From: Flavobacteriales bacterium
Lineage (GTDB): Bacteria > Bacteroidota > Bacteroidia > Flavobacteriales_D > Crocinitomicaceae
Reading direction: 5' to 3'
DNA: 10,298 nt
Assembly (NCBI GenBank): GCA_018665005.1
Contig: JABJEE010000251.1
Coordinates: 1 to 10,298 of the forward strand
Shown here one piece after another: positions 1 through 6,337 of the stretch. Position numbers and translations under genes: made by a program. The first letter of the stretch is position 1, and each line of letters begins with the position of its first letter. The notes under the pieces are model-generated. The model made no database searches and had not been told where the DNA came from. It was given only the letters and a program-made list of their open reading frames with translations.

Positions 1-675
1 CTCCTCCTTGTTCTTGTTAAAAAGTTGAACAATAGACATTCCTGTCAAATGCTCCTGAACAAATGTATTGAGTTTGGTGACCTGTTTTCTTTCGAGCTGA
101 AATGCCGATTTCATCGCTCTTGCAAAAATCCGAGTTGCAAAGATCAAAAGGGGGATAGGGATTAAAGTCATTAAAGAAAGCTCCCAATTGGTGTAAAACA
201 TAAGGCTAAGCACTACCAATAAAGAGATTAGGTCTCTCGACATTTCCATAATACCAGAGGAGAAAACCTGTGTTATTGCCTCAAGATCAGAGACTACACG
301 AGTAACAAGCGCTCCAATCGGAGTTTTATCGAAGTACTTCATGCGAAACGAAACCACATGAGAAAAAAGCTTCTTACGTATGTCACGAATAACGGATTGG
401 GCCAATAAGTTTGAAAAGTAACTCGAAACAAATTGGAGAATCCCTTCTATAAAGAGTAAACCAATAATTCCAATAGACCAATTAAGAAGAAGCTCTTTAT
501 TTTGAGTGTTAACTATATAATTATCAACCATCTTGCCGATCAAATATGGTCTTAGCGGGCTTAAAAACGAAAGCAACAGGACGCAAAAGGCAGCAAAAGC
601 AAAAACCTTCTTGTATGGTTTTGCATACATCAACAGACGCTTAAACAAGGTGTAATCGAGCTTCTTTTTGTTCAT
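1..675 (-). CDS. ABC exporter, N-terminal transmembrane domain (partial, runs off left edge)
   Basis: The minus frame is open from an ATG at 675 to the window edge, giving 225 residues that begin MNKKKLDYTLFKRLLMYAKP. Hydrophobic segments lie near residues 24-45, 65-80 and 145-180. The stretch FDKTPIGALVTRVVSDLEAI (about residues 115-135) is the intracellular coupling-helix motif of type IV ABC exporters (MsbA, multidrug and lipid exporters). This part would form the membrane domain. The ATP-binding domain with Walker A, signature and Walker B motifs must lie beyond base 1 and cannot be checked. Family knowledge suggests a homodimeric or heterodimeric half-transporter in the inner membrane exporting lipid or drug; the substrate cannot be told from this part. 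The gene is divergent from prs. A TAAATTTG box sits 7 bases before the ATG, so the mRNA may have almost no leader. Confidence 0.9.
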   Translation of the reverse strand, partial: MNKKKLDYTLFKRLLMYAKPYKKVFAFAAFCVLLLSFLSPLRPYLIGKMVDNYIVNTQNKELLLNWSIGIIGLLFIEGILQFVSSYFSNLLAQSVIRDIRKKLFSHVVSFRMKYFDKTPIGALVTRVVSDLEAITQVFSSGIMEMSRDLISLLVVLSLMFYTNWELSLMTLIPIPLLIFATRIFARAMKSAFQLERKQVTKLNTFVQEHLTGMSIVQLFNKNKEE

Positions 676-682
676 GAACCCA

Positions 683-690
683 CAAATTTA
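683..690 (-). promoter_or_regulatory. -7 box candidate for the ABC exporter gene
   Basis: On the minus strand the sequence reads TAAATTTG, a full match to the Bacteroidota -7 element TAnnTTTG. No TTTG is visible at the usual -33 distance. The box ends 7 bases before the ATG at 675, so transcription from it would start at or just before the start codon. It may be a leaderless promoter or a chance match. Confidence 0.4.
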
Positions 691-778
691 AATTAAAACA
701 CGTCACCCCCCTTTAATTGTTTAAAAAAACAAAGCCCTTTTCTGTTTAGCTACTCATGGCTATGTTCAGAATAAGTTC

Positions 779-809
779 TTTGTGGAAGTTAATATTTTGT
801 GTACTTTTG
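779..809 (+). promoter_or_regulatory. Bacteroidota-type promoter for prs-rplY
   Basis: TTTG at 779-782 is followed after 19 bases by TACTTTTG at 802-809. This fits both boxes of the known Bacteroidota sigma-ABfr consensus (TTTG, about 19-21 bases, TAnnTTTG). Transcription should start near 815, leaving a leader of about 18 bases before the ATG at 833. It rules against translation from the GTG at 782, which would lie upstream of the transcript. Confidence 0.7.
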
Positions 810-832
810 CCCTCTATTTAATTGAACAACTC

Positions 833-1762
833 ATGGGCGTTAAAATATTTGCAGGTCGGGCTTCACAGCATATGGCAGAACACGTCGCAAAAGCCTATGG
901 AACATCCCTTGGAAGTGTTAAAGTAAATGTATTCAGTGATGGGGAATTTCAACCTTCCCTAGAGGAAACGGTAAGAGGTCAAGACGTATTTATTGTACAA
1001 TCAACGATGCCTCCAACAGAAAATCTTTTTGAATTATTACTTCTCATCGATGCAGCAAAAAGAGCTTCTGCTAGAAAAATTATAGCCGTTATTCCATATT
1101 TCGGTTTTGCAAGACAAGATAGAAAAGACAAGCCTCGGGTAGCAATTGGGGCAAAATTATCTGCGAATATGCTTATGGCCGCAGGTATTGACCGCATTAT
1201 GACTATGGATTTACATGCCGATCAAATTCAAGGGTTTTTTGAGGTTCCGGTTGATCATTTATATGCATCTACTTTATTTTTAAAGGAGATTGAAAAAATG
1301 GACTCCCAAAACTTAGTAATTGCTGCTCCAGATGTTGGAGGAGCCAAAAGAGCTAATTCTTACAGTAAAAAACTCAACTGTGGACTTGCTCTTTGTCATA
1401 AGAACAGAAAAAAAGCTAATGAAATTGCCGAAATGACGGTAATTGGGGAGGTTTCAGGAAAAGACGTAGTGATCATTGATGACATGTGTGATACCGCTGG
1501 AACGCTTACTAAAGCTGCTGATTTGCTCATGGGTAAAGGAGCTAAAAGTGTTAGGGCTTTTTGTACACATGCCGTTCTTTCTGGTCCAGCATATGAAAGA
1601 ATAAATAATTCTAAAATAACCGAGCTTATTGTTACGGATACCATTCCAATGACTCAAAAAAGTGATAAAATACGCGTAATAACAGCCGCGAATTTATTCT
1701 CTGATGTGATTCATAAACTGATTAATAACGAGTCGATAAGCGGACACTTTGTAATATCTTAA
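833..1762 (+). CDS. prs: Ribose-phosphate pyrophosphokinase (PRPP synthase)
   Basis: The enzyme transfers pyrophosphate from ATP to ribose 5-phosphate, making PRPP for purine, pyrimidine, NAD, His and Trp synthesis in the cytoplasm. Visible motifs, numbered from the ATG at 833, are FSDGEFQP (residues 34-41), the ATP-binding loop PYFGFARQDRK (88-98), the metal-binding region MDLHADQIQGFF (125-136, with H128), the catalytic-loop stretch PDVGGAKRA with its Lys (166-174), and the PRPP-binding loop IDDMCDTAGTLT (215-226). The 309-residue length is normal for class I enzymes. The frame is open further upstream to a GTG at 782, but those 17 residues overlap the promoter boxes and are not family-like, whereas MGVKIFAGRAS is a typical N-terminus. 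rplY follows after 13 bases, so the two are probably co-transcribed, a common pairing in Bacteroidota. Confidence 0.96.
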   Translation: MGVKIFAGRASQHMAEHVAKAYGTSLGSVKVNVFSDGEFQPSLEETVRGQDVFIVQSTMPPTENLFELLLLIDAAKRASARKIIAVIPYFGFARQDRKDKPRVAIGAKLSANMLMAAGIDRIMTMDLHADQIQGFFEVPVDHLYASTLFLKEIEKMDSQNLVIAAPDVGGAKRANSYSKKLNCGLALCHKNRKKANEIAEMTVIGEVSGKDVVIIDDMCDTAGTLTKAADLLMGKGAKSVRAFCTHAVLSGPAYERINNSKITELIVTDTIPMTQKSDKIRVITAANLFSDVIHKLINNESISGHFVIS

Positions 1763-1775
1763 AAATAAATATATA

Positions 1776-2417
1776 ATGAAAACAACACAATTGAGCGGTT
1801 CGCTTAGAGCGAACGTAGGGAAAAAGGACGCTGCTAGCCTTAGAAATGCTGGCATGGTTCCATGTGTACTTTACGGACAAGGAGAACAAACCCATTTTTC
1901 TGTAAAGTCAGTACAAATGAATAAAATAATTTTTTCGCCAGATGTTTTTCTAGTTGAGCTAGACGTAGAGGGCAAAAAAACAAAAGCAATCATCCGTGAA
2001 GTTCAACAGCACCCTGTAAAGGACACTATACAACATGTTGATTTTTACGAATTGAATGAAAGTAAAAAGGTGAGAGTGAGTCTTCCTGTTAGAACTACAG
2101 GTTCTGCGAAAGGTGTATTGAATGGAGGCCGTCTTAATATGGCTTTTAGAACATTAAATTGCTACGGGCTTGCGTCTGATTTGCCGGATGCCATAACGCT
2201 TGATATTTCTCCTATTCGAATCGGGCAAGGAATTACTATTTCAGAAATAAAGATTCCTGGTGTTACCATTTTGGATCCAGCGAGTGCAATGGTTATCTCT
2301 GTTAAAATTTCAAGAGGAGCGGTTGATGATGAGGAAGAAGAAGAATCTGAAGGTGAAGAAGGTGAAGAAGGTGCTGAAGGTGGAGAAGACCAAAAAGAAA
2401 GCGAAAAAGCTGAATAA
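1776..2417 (+). CDS. rplY: Ribosomal protein L25, long Ctc/TL5 form with acidic tail
   Basis: This 213-residue protein binds 5S rRNA in the large ribosomal subunit. The N-terminal L25 domain covers about residues 1-92 (SGSLRANVGKKDAASLRNAG, VPCVLYGQGEQTHFSV, REVQQHPVKDTIQHVDFYEL). The C-terminal Ctc/TL5 beta domain covers about 93-182 (VRVSLPVRTTGSAKGVLNGG, DLPDAITLDISPIRIGQGI). From about residue 186 the chain becomes a highly acidic Glu/Gly tail ending KESEKAE, a low-complexity extension often seen in this family. The ATG at 1776 gives the usual family start. It sits 13 bases after prs and is closed by an intrinsic terminator. The usual next gene in many relatives, pth (peptidyl-tRNA hydrolase), is absent here. 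Confidence 0.95.
   Translation: MKTTQLSGSLRANVGKKDAASLRNAGMVPCVLYGQGEQTHFSVKSVQMNKIIFSPDVFLVELDVEGKKTKAIIREVQQHPVKDTIQHVDFYELNESKKVRVSLPVRTTGSAKGVLNGGRLNMAFRTLNCYGLASDLPDAITLDISPIRIGQGITISEIKIPGVTILDPASAMVISVKISRGAVDDEEEEESEGEEGEEGAEGGEDQKESEKAE
2352..2387 (+). repeat. Four tandem 9-bp units in the rplY acidic tail
   Basis: Two exact GGTGAAGAA units (2352-2360, 2361-2369) are followed by GGTGCTGAA and GGTGGAGAA. They encode Gly-Glu-Glu, Gly-Glu-Glu, Gly-Ala-Glu and Gly-Gly-Glu. The unit length is a multiple of three, so gain or loss of units would only change tail length. Confidence 0.8.
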
Positions 2418-2436
2418 ATCACTTTTAAAAAAACTT

Positions 2437-2463
2437 AAAAAACCGCTTCGTGCGGTTTTTTTT
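2437..2463 (+). terminator. Intrinsic terminator after rplY
   Basis: The stem ACCGC/GCGGT encloses a TTCGT loop. An A-run lies before it and eight T after it, so the arms can extend as A-T pairs. It sits 20 bases after the rplY stop and ends the prs-rplY unit. The A-run and T-run on both sides mean it could also act on the other strand, but no leftward gene enters it. Confidence 0.9.
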
Positions 2464-2502
2464 GTGCCAATTTATCATAAATATAAGATTAGTGAATTTA
2501 GT

Positions 2503-2530
2503 TTTGCTTTGAAATGACTAAATTCGTTTG
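2503..2530 (+). promoter_or_regulatory. Weak promoter candidate before the glycosyltransferase
   Basis: TTTG occurs at 2503-2506 and 2508-2511, and TTCGTTTG at 2523-2530 matches TAnnTTTG at all but one fixed position. The spacing of 16 bases or less is shorter than the usual 19-21. A promoter is expected somewhere in 2464-2536, since the gene lies between a terminator and its own start, but this assignment is uncertain. Confidence 0.25.
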
Positions 2531-2536
2531 TTCCCC

Positions 2537-3253
2537 ATGGCAAATAATAACTCACTCATTATCATTCCTACCTTCAACGAAAAAGAAAACGTTGACAAAA
2601 TGATTGGCGCTGTTTTGGAGTTGGATCATTCTTTTCATGTGTTATTCGTTGACGACAATTCCCCTGACGGCACAGCCGAGATTATTTCAAAAAGAATAGC
2701 AGGGTCGGTAGGACGCGTGCATCTAGAAAAAAGAAAGGGGAAACAAGGGTTGGGAACAGCTTACATCCATGGGTTTAAATGGGCCATCAAGAATCAATAT
2801 GAATTCGTATTTGAAATGGACTGTGATTTTTCACACAATCCAAAAGATTTAAATCGACTCCAACAAGAATTAAAAAACGGAGCCGATCTCGTTATTGGAT
2901 CCAGATATTGTCGTGGGGGTAAGGTTAAAAACTGGCCATTCAAAAGAATACTAATGTCTTATTTTGCAAGTGTTTATGTGCGACTAATACTCTTTATTTC
3001 GATAAAAGACACTACCGCCGGATTTAAAGGATATCGCATTGATGTACTAAAAAAGATAAAACTTGACGACATTCCTTTTAAAGGATATGCCTTCCAAATT
3101 TGTATGAAATATGCAGCATTACAACATAAGTTTAAAGTAAAAGAGATTCCCATCACTTTTGTTGATCGAGTTCAAGGTGTATCTAAGATGAGTACTGGAA
3201 TATTTAAAGAAGCTTTTTTTGGGGTGTGGGAAATGAGAAGAATGAAATTATGA
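2537..3253 (+). CDS. Polyprenol monophosphomannose synthase-like family 2 glycosyltransferase
   Basis: This GT2 protein of 238 residues resembles dolichol/polyprenol phosphate mannose synthase (DPM1), which moves mannose from GDP-mannose to a lipid phosphate at the cytoplasmic face of the inner membrane. Visible motifs are IIIPTFNEKENV (8-19), the nucleotide-binding VDDNSPDGT (38-46), GKQGLGTAYIHGF (68-80), the metal-binding MDCDFSHNP (94-102), DLVIGSRYCRGG (117-128) and the acceptor-side FKGYAFQICMKY (181-192). There is no C-terminal GtrA-like membrane domain, so it is the short form. ATG 2537 was chosen over an in-frame TTG at 2528, which lies in the possible promoter and adds only three residues. 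Its stop overlaps the next start (ATGA), suggesting translational coupling to pyrC. The sugar donor is inferred from family resemblance only. Confidence 0.88.
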   Translation: MANNNSLIIIPTFNEKENVDKMIGAVLELDHSFHVLFVDDNSPDGTAEIISKRIAGSVGRVHLEKRKGKQGLGTAYIHGFKWAIKNQYEFVFEMDCDFSHNPKDLNRLQQELKNGADLVIGSRYCRGGKVKNWPFKRILMSYFASVYVRLILFISIKDTTAGFKGYRIDVLKKIKLDDIPFKGYAFQICMKYAALQHKFKVKEIPITFVDRVQGVSKMSTGIFKEAFFGVWEMRRMKL

Positions 3254-4590
3254 GAAGTTACCTATTAAAAAACGGCATCGTTGTAAACGAAGGAGAGTCT
3301 AAGCATCAAGATGTTCTTATCAAAAACAATCGGATTGAGAAAATGGGTAAAGACCTCAGTGATGATTCTGCAACTATTATTGACCTATCGGGCAAGTTTA
3401 TTATGCCTGGTTGCATAGATGATCAAGTTCATTTCAGAGAACCAGGATTAACGCACAAGGGGAACATCTATTCTGAATCAAGAGCTGCTGTTGCTGGAGG
3501 GATCACTTCTTTTATGGAAATGCCCAATACCAGCCCAAATGCCACTACCCAAAAGCTATTAGAGGATAAATACCAAATTGCCAGAACGAACTCTATTGCA
3601 AACTATTCTTTTTTTATGGGTGCGACAAATGATAACCTCGACGAGGTTCTTAAAACAAATGCGTCAGAAGTTTGTGGAGTTAAAGTTTTTATGGGCTCTT
3701 CCACGGGAAACATGCTTGTAGATAATGAAAAAACATTGGCGGGTCTTTTTTCCAATGTACCAATGCTCATTGCAACACATTGTGAAGATGAGCAAACCAT
3801 TCAAAAAAACTTAGCAGATGCAAAGTTGAAGTATGGAGTTGAGATTCCAATTGAGCTCCACCCAATCATTAGAAATGAAGAAGCGTGCTTCCTTTCTTCT
3901 TCACTTGCCGTAACCCTTGCAGAAAAGCACGGAGCTAGGCTTCATGTCTTACACATCTCGACTGCCAAAGAAACTGAATTGTTTAAAAACCATTTGTCGT
4001 TAAAAGACAAAAAGATAACAGCCGAAGCCTGTGTTCACCACCTTTGGTTTAGTGATGAGGATTATACCTCTAAGGGTACTCTGATTAAATGGAACCCAGC
4101 AGTTAAAACCAGTGCAGATCGTGATGGAATATGGAAAGCATTATTAGACAACCGTATTGATGTCGTAGCTACCGATCATGCTCCACATACCATTCAGGAG
4201 AAAAAAAACAATTACTTAAACGCTCCTTCAGGGGGGCCTCTTGTTCAACATGCTCTAATAAGTATGATGGAACATGTGAAAAACGGTAAAATTACAATAG
4301 AAAGGGTTGTTGAAAAAATGGCTCATAATCCGGCTATTCTATTTCGAATTAAAGAAAGAGGTTTTATTCGTGAGGGATATTACGCAGACCTCGTAATTGT
4401 TGATCCAAGCAGGGCTTATACGGTGAATCATGATAATATTTTATATAAATGTGGATGGTCTCCCTTTGAAGGGTACACGTTTTCTAGTTCAATAGATAAA
4501 ACCTTCGTCAATGGTGAAATTGTATATGACAACAGGCAAGTCTGTGAAGGAACAAATGGAATGCGGCTTTCTTTTAATTCTATGAATTAA
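3250..4590 (+). CDS. pyrC: Dihydroorotase (class I-like amidohydrolase)
   Basis: The enzyme closes N-carbamoyl-aspartate to dihydroorotate, the third step of pyrimidine synthesis. Numbered from ATG 3250 (446 residues), visible motifs are IDDQVHFREPGLTHKG (56-71), SFMEMPNTSPNA (87-98), GVKVFMGSSTGNM (143-155) with the Lys expected to be carbamylated (K145), ATHCEDE with H177, LHVLHIST with H235, and the catalytic VVATDHAPHT with D309. The usual metal-binding HxH is QxH here (Q59, H61). I recall the same change in Bacteroidota dihydroorotases, so it is probably lineage-typical and not a defect. The ATG at 3250 overlaps the preceding stop (ATGA) and is preferred to a GTG at 3226 that lies inside the upstream gene. 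The stop overlaps the next start (TAATG). Another amidohydrolase such as a hydantoinase-like enzyme is possible but less likely. Confidence 0.9.
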   Translation: MRSYLLKNGIVVNEGESKHQDVLIKNNRIEKMGKDLSDDSATIIDLSGKFIMPGCIDDQVHFREPGLTHKGNIYSESRAAVAGGITSFMEMPNTSPNATTQKLLEDKYQIARTNSIANYSFFMGATNDNLDEVLKTNASEVCGVKVFMGSSTGNMLVDNEKTLAGLFSNVPMLIATHCEDEQTIQKNLADAKLKYGVEIPIELHPIIRNEEACFLSSSLAVTLAEKHGARLHVLHISTAKETELFKNHLSLKDKKITAEACVHHLWFSDEDYTSKGTLIKWNPAVKTSADRDGIWKALLDNRIDVVATDHAPHTIQEKKNNYLNAPSGGPLVQHALISMMEHVKNGKITIERVVEKMAHNPAILFRIKERGFIREGYYADLVIVDPSRAYTVNHDNILYKCGWSPFEGYTFSSSIDKTFVNGEIVYDNRQVCEGTNGMRLSFNSMN

Positions 4591-4907
4591 TGAAATACTT
4601 CGGGCTTATTTTATTCTTTATGGCGCTCTCTTGCTCTTCCTCTGATGACTCAGCCCTTATCCCGAAGGATGATTTCACTAAGATTCATGGAGATGTTTTG
4701 GTTCTAGAGGCTTATTACCAAAACAAATACCGATCCGTGGGGATTTATAAAGATTCAATGAAACAGTCAGTAACGGATTTAGTTAAAAAGAAAGGGTATA
4801 CTTTTGAGCAATACGAAAAAACTTATGACTACTATGCGGTAAGGCAAAAAGATTTTCAAGAAATCAATTCAGAACTCATAGAATCTTTTAGTAACAAAAA
4901 ACTATAA
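4590..4907 (+). CDS. Small DUF4296-like lipoprotein
   Basis: This 105-residue protein starts with a lipoprotein signal: MKYFGLILFFMALSC has a short charged start, a hydrophobic core and a lipobox ALSC with Cys15, followed by SSSDDS. After cleavage it should be lipid-anchored in the cell envelope. The following LIPKDDFTKIHGDVLVLEAYY, then a helical Lys/Tyr/Glu-rich remainder with YTFEQYEKTYDYYAVRQKDF, resembles the Bacteroidota DUF4296 family (LIPxDKMxxILxDLHLxEA). No biochemical function is known to me. The start overlaps the pyrC stop by one base (TAATG), so it is probably translated from the same mRNA as pyrC and the glycosyltransferase. A lipoprotein coupled to a pyrimidine enzyme is functionally unexplained, though I recall these neighbours in related genomes. 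The last 6 bases overlap the end of murI on the other strand. Confidence 0.8.
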   Translation: MKYFGLILFFMALSCSSSDDSALIPKDDFTKIHGDVLVLEAYYQNKYRSVGIYKDSMKQSVTDLVKKKGYTFEQYEKTYDYYAVRQKDFQEINSELIESFSNKKL

Positions 4908-5726
4908 TTTAATTTGCTGAGCATTGACATTCATTGACATGAAACTCTCTGCACTTTTATTGAATACATCAGGATTTTCCGTCGTCAAAAACACACATGT
5001 TCCATTCCGAGACAGCTTCTTATTCATTAATTCGTGTCGTTGCAAATAATCTTTTAGTTTTTTTGCAACAATAGGTCCCTGAGAAATAATCCGAACCTTG
5101 TCTTTTGATAGCTCCTGCAAATAAGAAGCTATAATAGGATAATGTGTACATGCCAATAACACTGTGTCAATAGAAGGGTCTTTACTTAGCAGCTCAAAAA
5201 AATCTTCTTTTATTATGGCTTTACCAGATTCTGAAAGGTGCTTGTTGCTTTCTATTAAAGGCACCCACATTGGACAAGCCTGCTGATTCACAATAAGATT
5301 AGGTGAAAATTTTTTTAACTCAATACGATAAGAATTAGAATTCACGGTTCCTTCTGTTCCTAAAATCCCAACATGCTTTGTTTCTGATAATTCTCCAATG
5401 GTTTCTGTCGTTGGCCGAATCACGCCAAGAACACGGAAATCCGAATCCATCTCTATTAAGTCTTGTTGCTGTATGGTTCGAAGGGCTTTAGCCGAAGCGG
5501 TATTACATGCGACAATTACCAATCGGCATCCTTTGTTTTTAAGAAACTTTACTGCTTCTAGGGTAAAGTCATAAACAACATCGTAAGAACGGTTCCCGTA
5601 TGGCGCTCGTGCGTTATCGCCAAGATATAAATAATCGTGTTCTGAAAGCTCTTTTTTGAATTCAGACAGAATGGTAAGGCCTCCATATCCTGAATCAAAC
5701 ACACCTATTGGCCCTTTGTCTTCCAT
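4902..5726 (-). CDS. murI: Glutamate racemase
   Basis: The enzyme interconverts L- and D-glutamate without cofactor, supplying D-Glu to MurD for peptidoglycan in the cytoplasm. The 274 residues show PIGVFDSGYGGLTIL (6-20, catalytic Asp11 and Ser12), YLGDNARAPYGNRS (34-47), the first catalytic cysteine in IVACNTASA (Cys74), GTEGTVNS (123-130) and the second in LLACTHYPII (Cys193, with His195). Length is normal and nothing essential is missing. The ATG at 5726 places PIGVFDSG at the usual distance from the N-terminus; no later start would keep Asp11. The gene is downstream of the two ompH genes, a common Bacteroidota order, but an intrinsic terminator lies between, so it probably depends partly on its own promoter. 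Its 3' end overlaps the convergent lipoprotein gene by 6 bp. Confidence 0.96.
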   Translation of the reverse strand: MEDKGPIGVFDSGYGGLTILSEFKKELSEHDYLYLGDNARAPYGNRSYDVVYDFTLEAVKFLKNKGCRLVIVACNTASAKALRTIQQQDLIEMDSDFRVLGVIRPTTETIGELSETKHVGILGTEGTVNSNSYRIELKKFSPNLIVNQQACPMWVPLIESNKHLSESGKAIIKEDFFELLSKDPSIDTVLLACTHYPIIASYLQELSKDKVRIISQGPIVAKKLKDYLQRHELMNKKLSRNGTCVFLTTENPDVFNKSAESFMSMNVNAQQIKL

Positions 5727-5730
5727 AAAT

Positions 5731-5738
5731 CAAATCTA
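5731..5738 (-). promoter_or_regulatory. murI: -7 box candidate for murI
   Basis: The minus strand reads TAGATTTG, a full match to TAnnTTTG, just after the T-run of the ompH terminator and 4 bases before the murI ATG. The matching -33 position would fall inside the terminator hairpin, where no TTTG is seen. If used, the murI mRNA would be essentially leaderless. Confidence 0.4.
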
Positions 5739-5739
5739 C

Positions 5740-5766
5740 AAAAAAAGGGCAACGTCTGTTGCCCTT
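5740..5766 (-). terminator. Intrinsic terminator after the ompH pair
   Basis: A 9-bp perfect stem, AAGGGCAAC/GTTGCCCTT, encloses a 4-base loop and is followed on the minus strand by a T-run (the seven A at 5740-5746). It lies 29 bases past the second ompH stop and 13 bases before murI. It should end most ompH transcripts, with any murI expression coming from readthrough or a separate start. Confidence 0.9.
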
Positions 5767-5795
5767 ATCTTATTGAAAATGTTTTTCAAAAATGA

Positions 5796-6311
5796 TTACT
5801 TTCCCATTAATTCTTTTTCAAGCTTTAATAGTTCCGTCATCACCTCTTTTGTGATATCAACACCACCTTTAAAGTAAAGAGTAACTGTCTCATCAAGTAC
5901 ATAGCTGATTTTTTTACTATCAGCTACATTGTTCACTGCAGTCTGTACAAGATCCAAAATAGGTTTATTTAGCTCTTGGCCATAAATCTGCATTTGTTGT
6001 TCTAACTCCTGCTGTCTCGTTTGTAGAGCCTGCTGTTTCTTTTGAAGTTTTTCTTGCTCCATTTGTTGGATTACTGGAGTCATGTCTTTCTCATTCTGCT
6101 GATACCGAATATAAGCTGCTTCAAATGACTTGTTCATTTCTTGTAATTCTTGAACCCCTTCCTCTTCAAATTTCTGAAGTTTTGCCATAGCATCTTTACG
6201 TGACTGCAGAGTATCCAGTAATTCCTGAGAGTTAATGTGCGCTATTTTTGTTTGAGCGTTCATGTTTATTCCCCCAAAAACCAAAACCAATATTAGTAAT
6301 CCTTTTTTCAT
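5796..6311 (-). CDS. OmpH/Skp-like periplasmic chaperone (second of pair)
   Basis: This is a 171-residue exported protein of the OmpH/Skp family, whose E. coli member holds unfolded outer-membrane proteins on the way to the BAM complex. The first 20 residues, MKKGLLILVLVFGGINMNAQ, form a signal peptide with likely cleavage after NAQ. KIAHINSQELLDTL (22-35) is the family's first strand and helix. Residues about 38-120 are a long Gln/Glu/Lys-rich coiled coil (the Skp tentacle), and ISYVLDETVTLYFKGGVDIT (135-154) is the closing beta part. It lies 26 bases after the other ompH gene, so both are probably on one mRNA, and it is followed by a terminator. Paralogy with the neighbour suggests duplication or mixed trimers. 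The client proteins are inferred from the family. Confidence 0.9.
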   Translation of the reverse strand: MKKGLLILVLVFGGINMNAQTKIAHINSQELLDTLQSRKDAMAKLQKFEEEGVQELQEMNKSFEAAYIRYQQNEKDMTPVIQQMEQEKLQKKQQALQTRQQELEQQMQIYGQELNKPILDLVQTAVNNVADSKKISYVLDETVTLYFKGGVDITKEVMTELLKLEKELMGK

Positions 6312-6337
6312 TTTTATATGTATTTATTTTATTCTTA

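Noticed and set aside
676..778. Possible terminator or small RNA in the ABC exporter-prs spacer
   Set aside because: There are A, T and C runs but no stable hairpin; the spacer between divergent genes needs no terminator.
782..832. GTG-started N-terminal extension of prs
   Set aside because: It overlaps both promoter boxes and adds residues unlike the family; MGVKIFAGRAS at 833 is the normal start.
2162..2422. Minus-strand frame rich in Ser and Pro opposite rplY
   Set aside because: It is the antisense of the GAA/GGT-rich acidic tail and has no domain character.
4201..4236. A8 and G6 runs in pyrC as possible frameshift sites
   Set aside because: The frame continues with family-like sequence on both sides, so no shift is needed.
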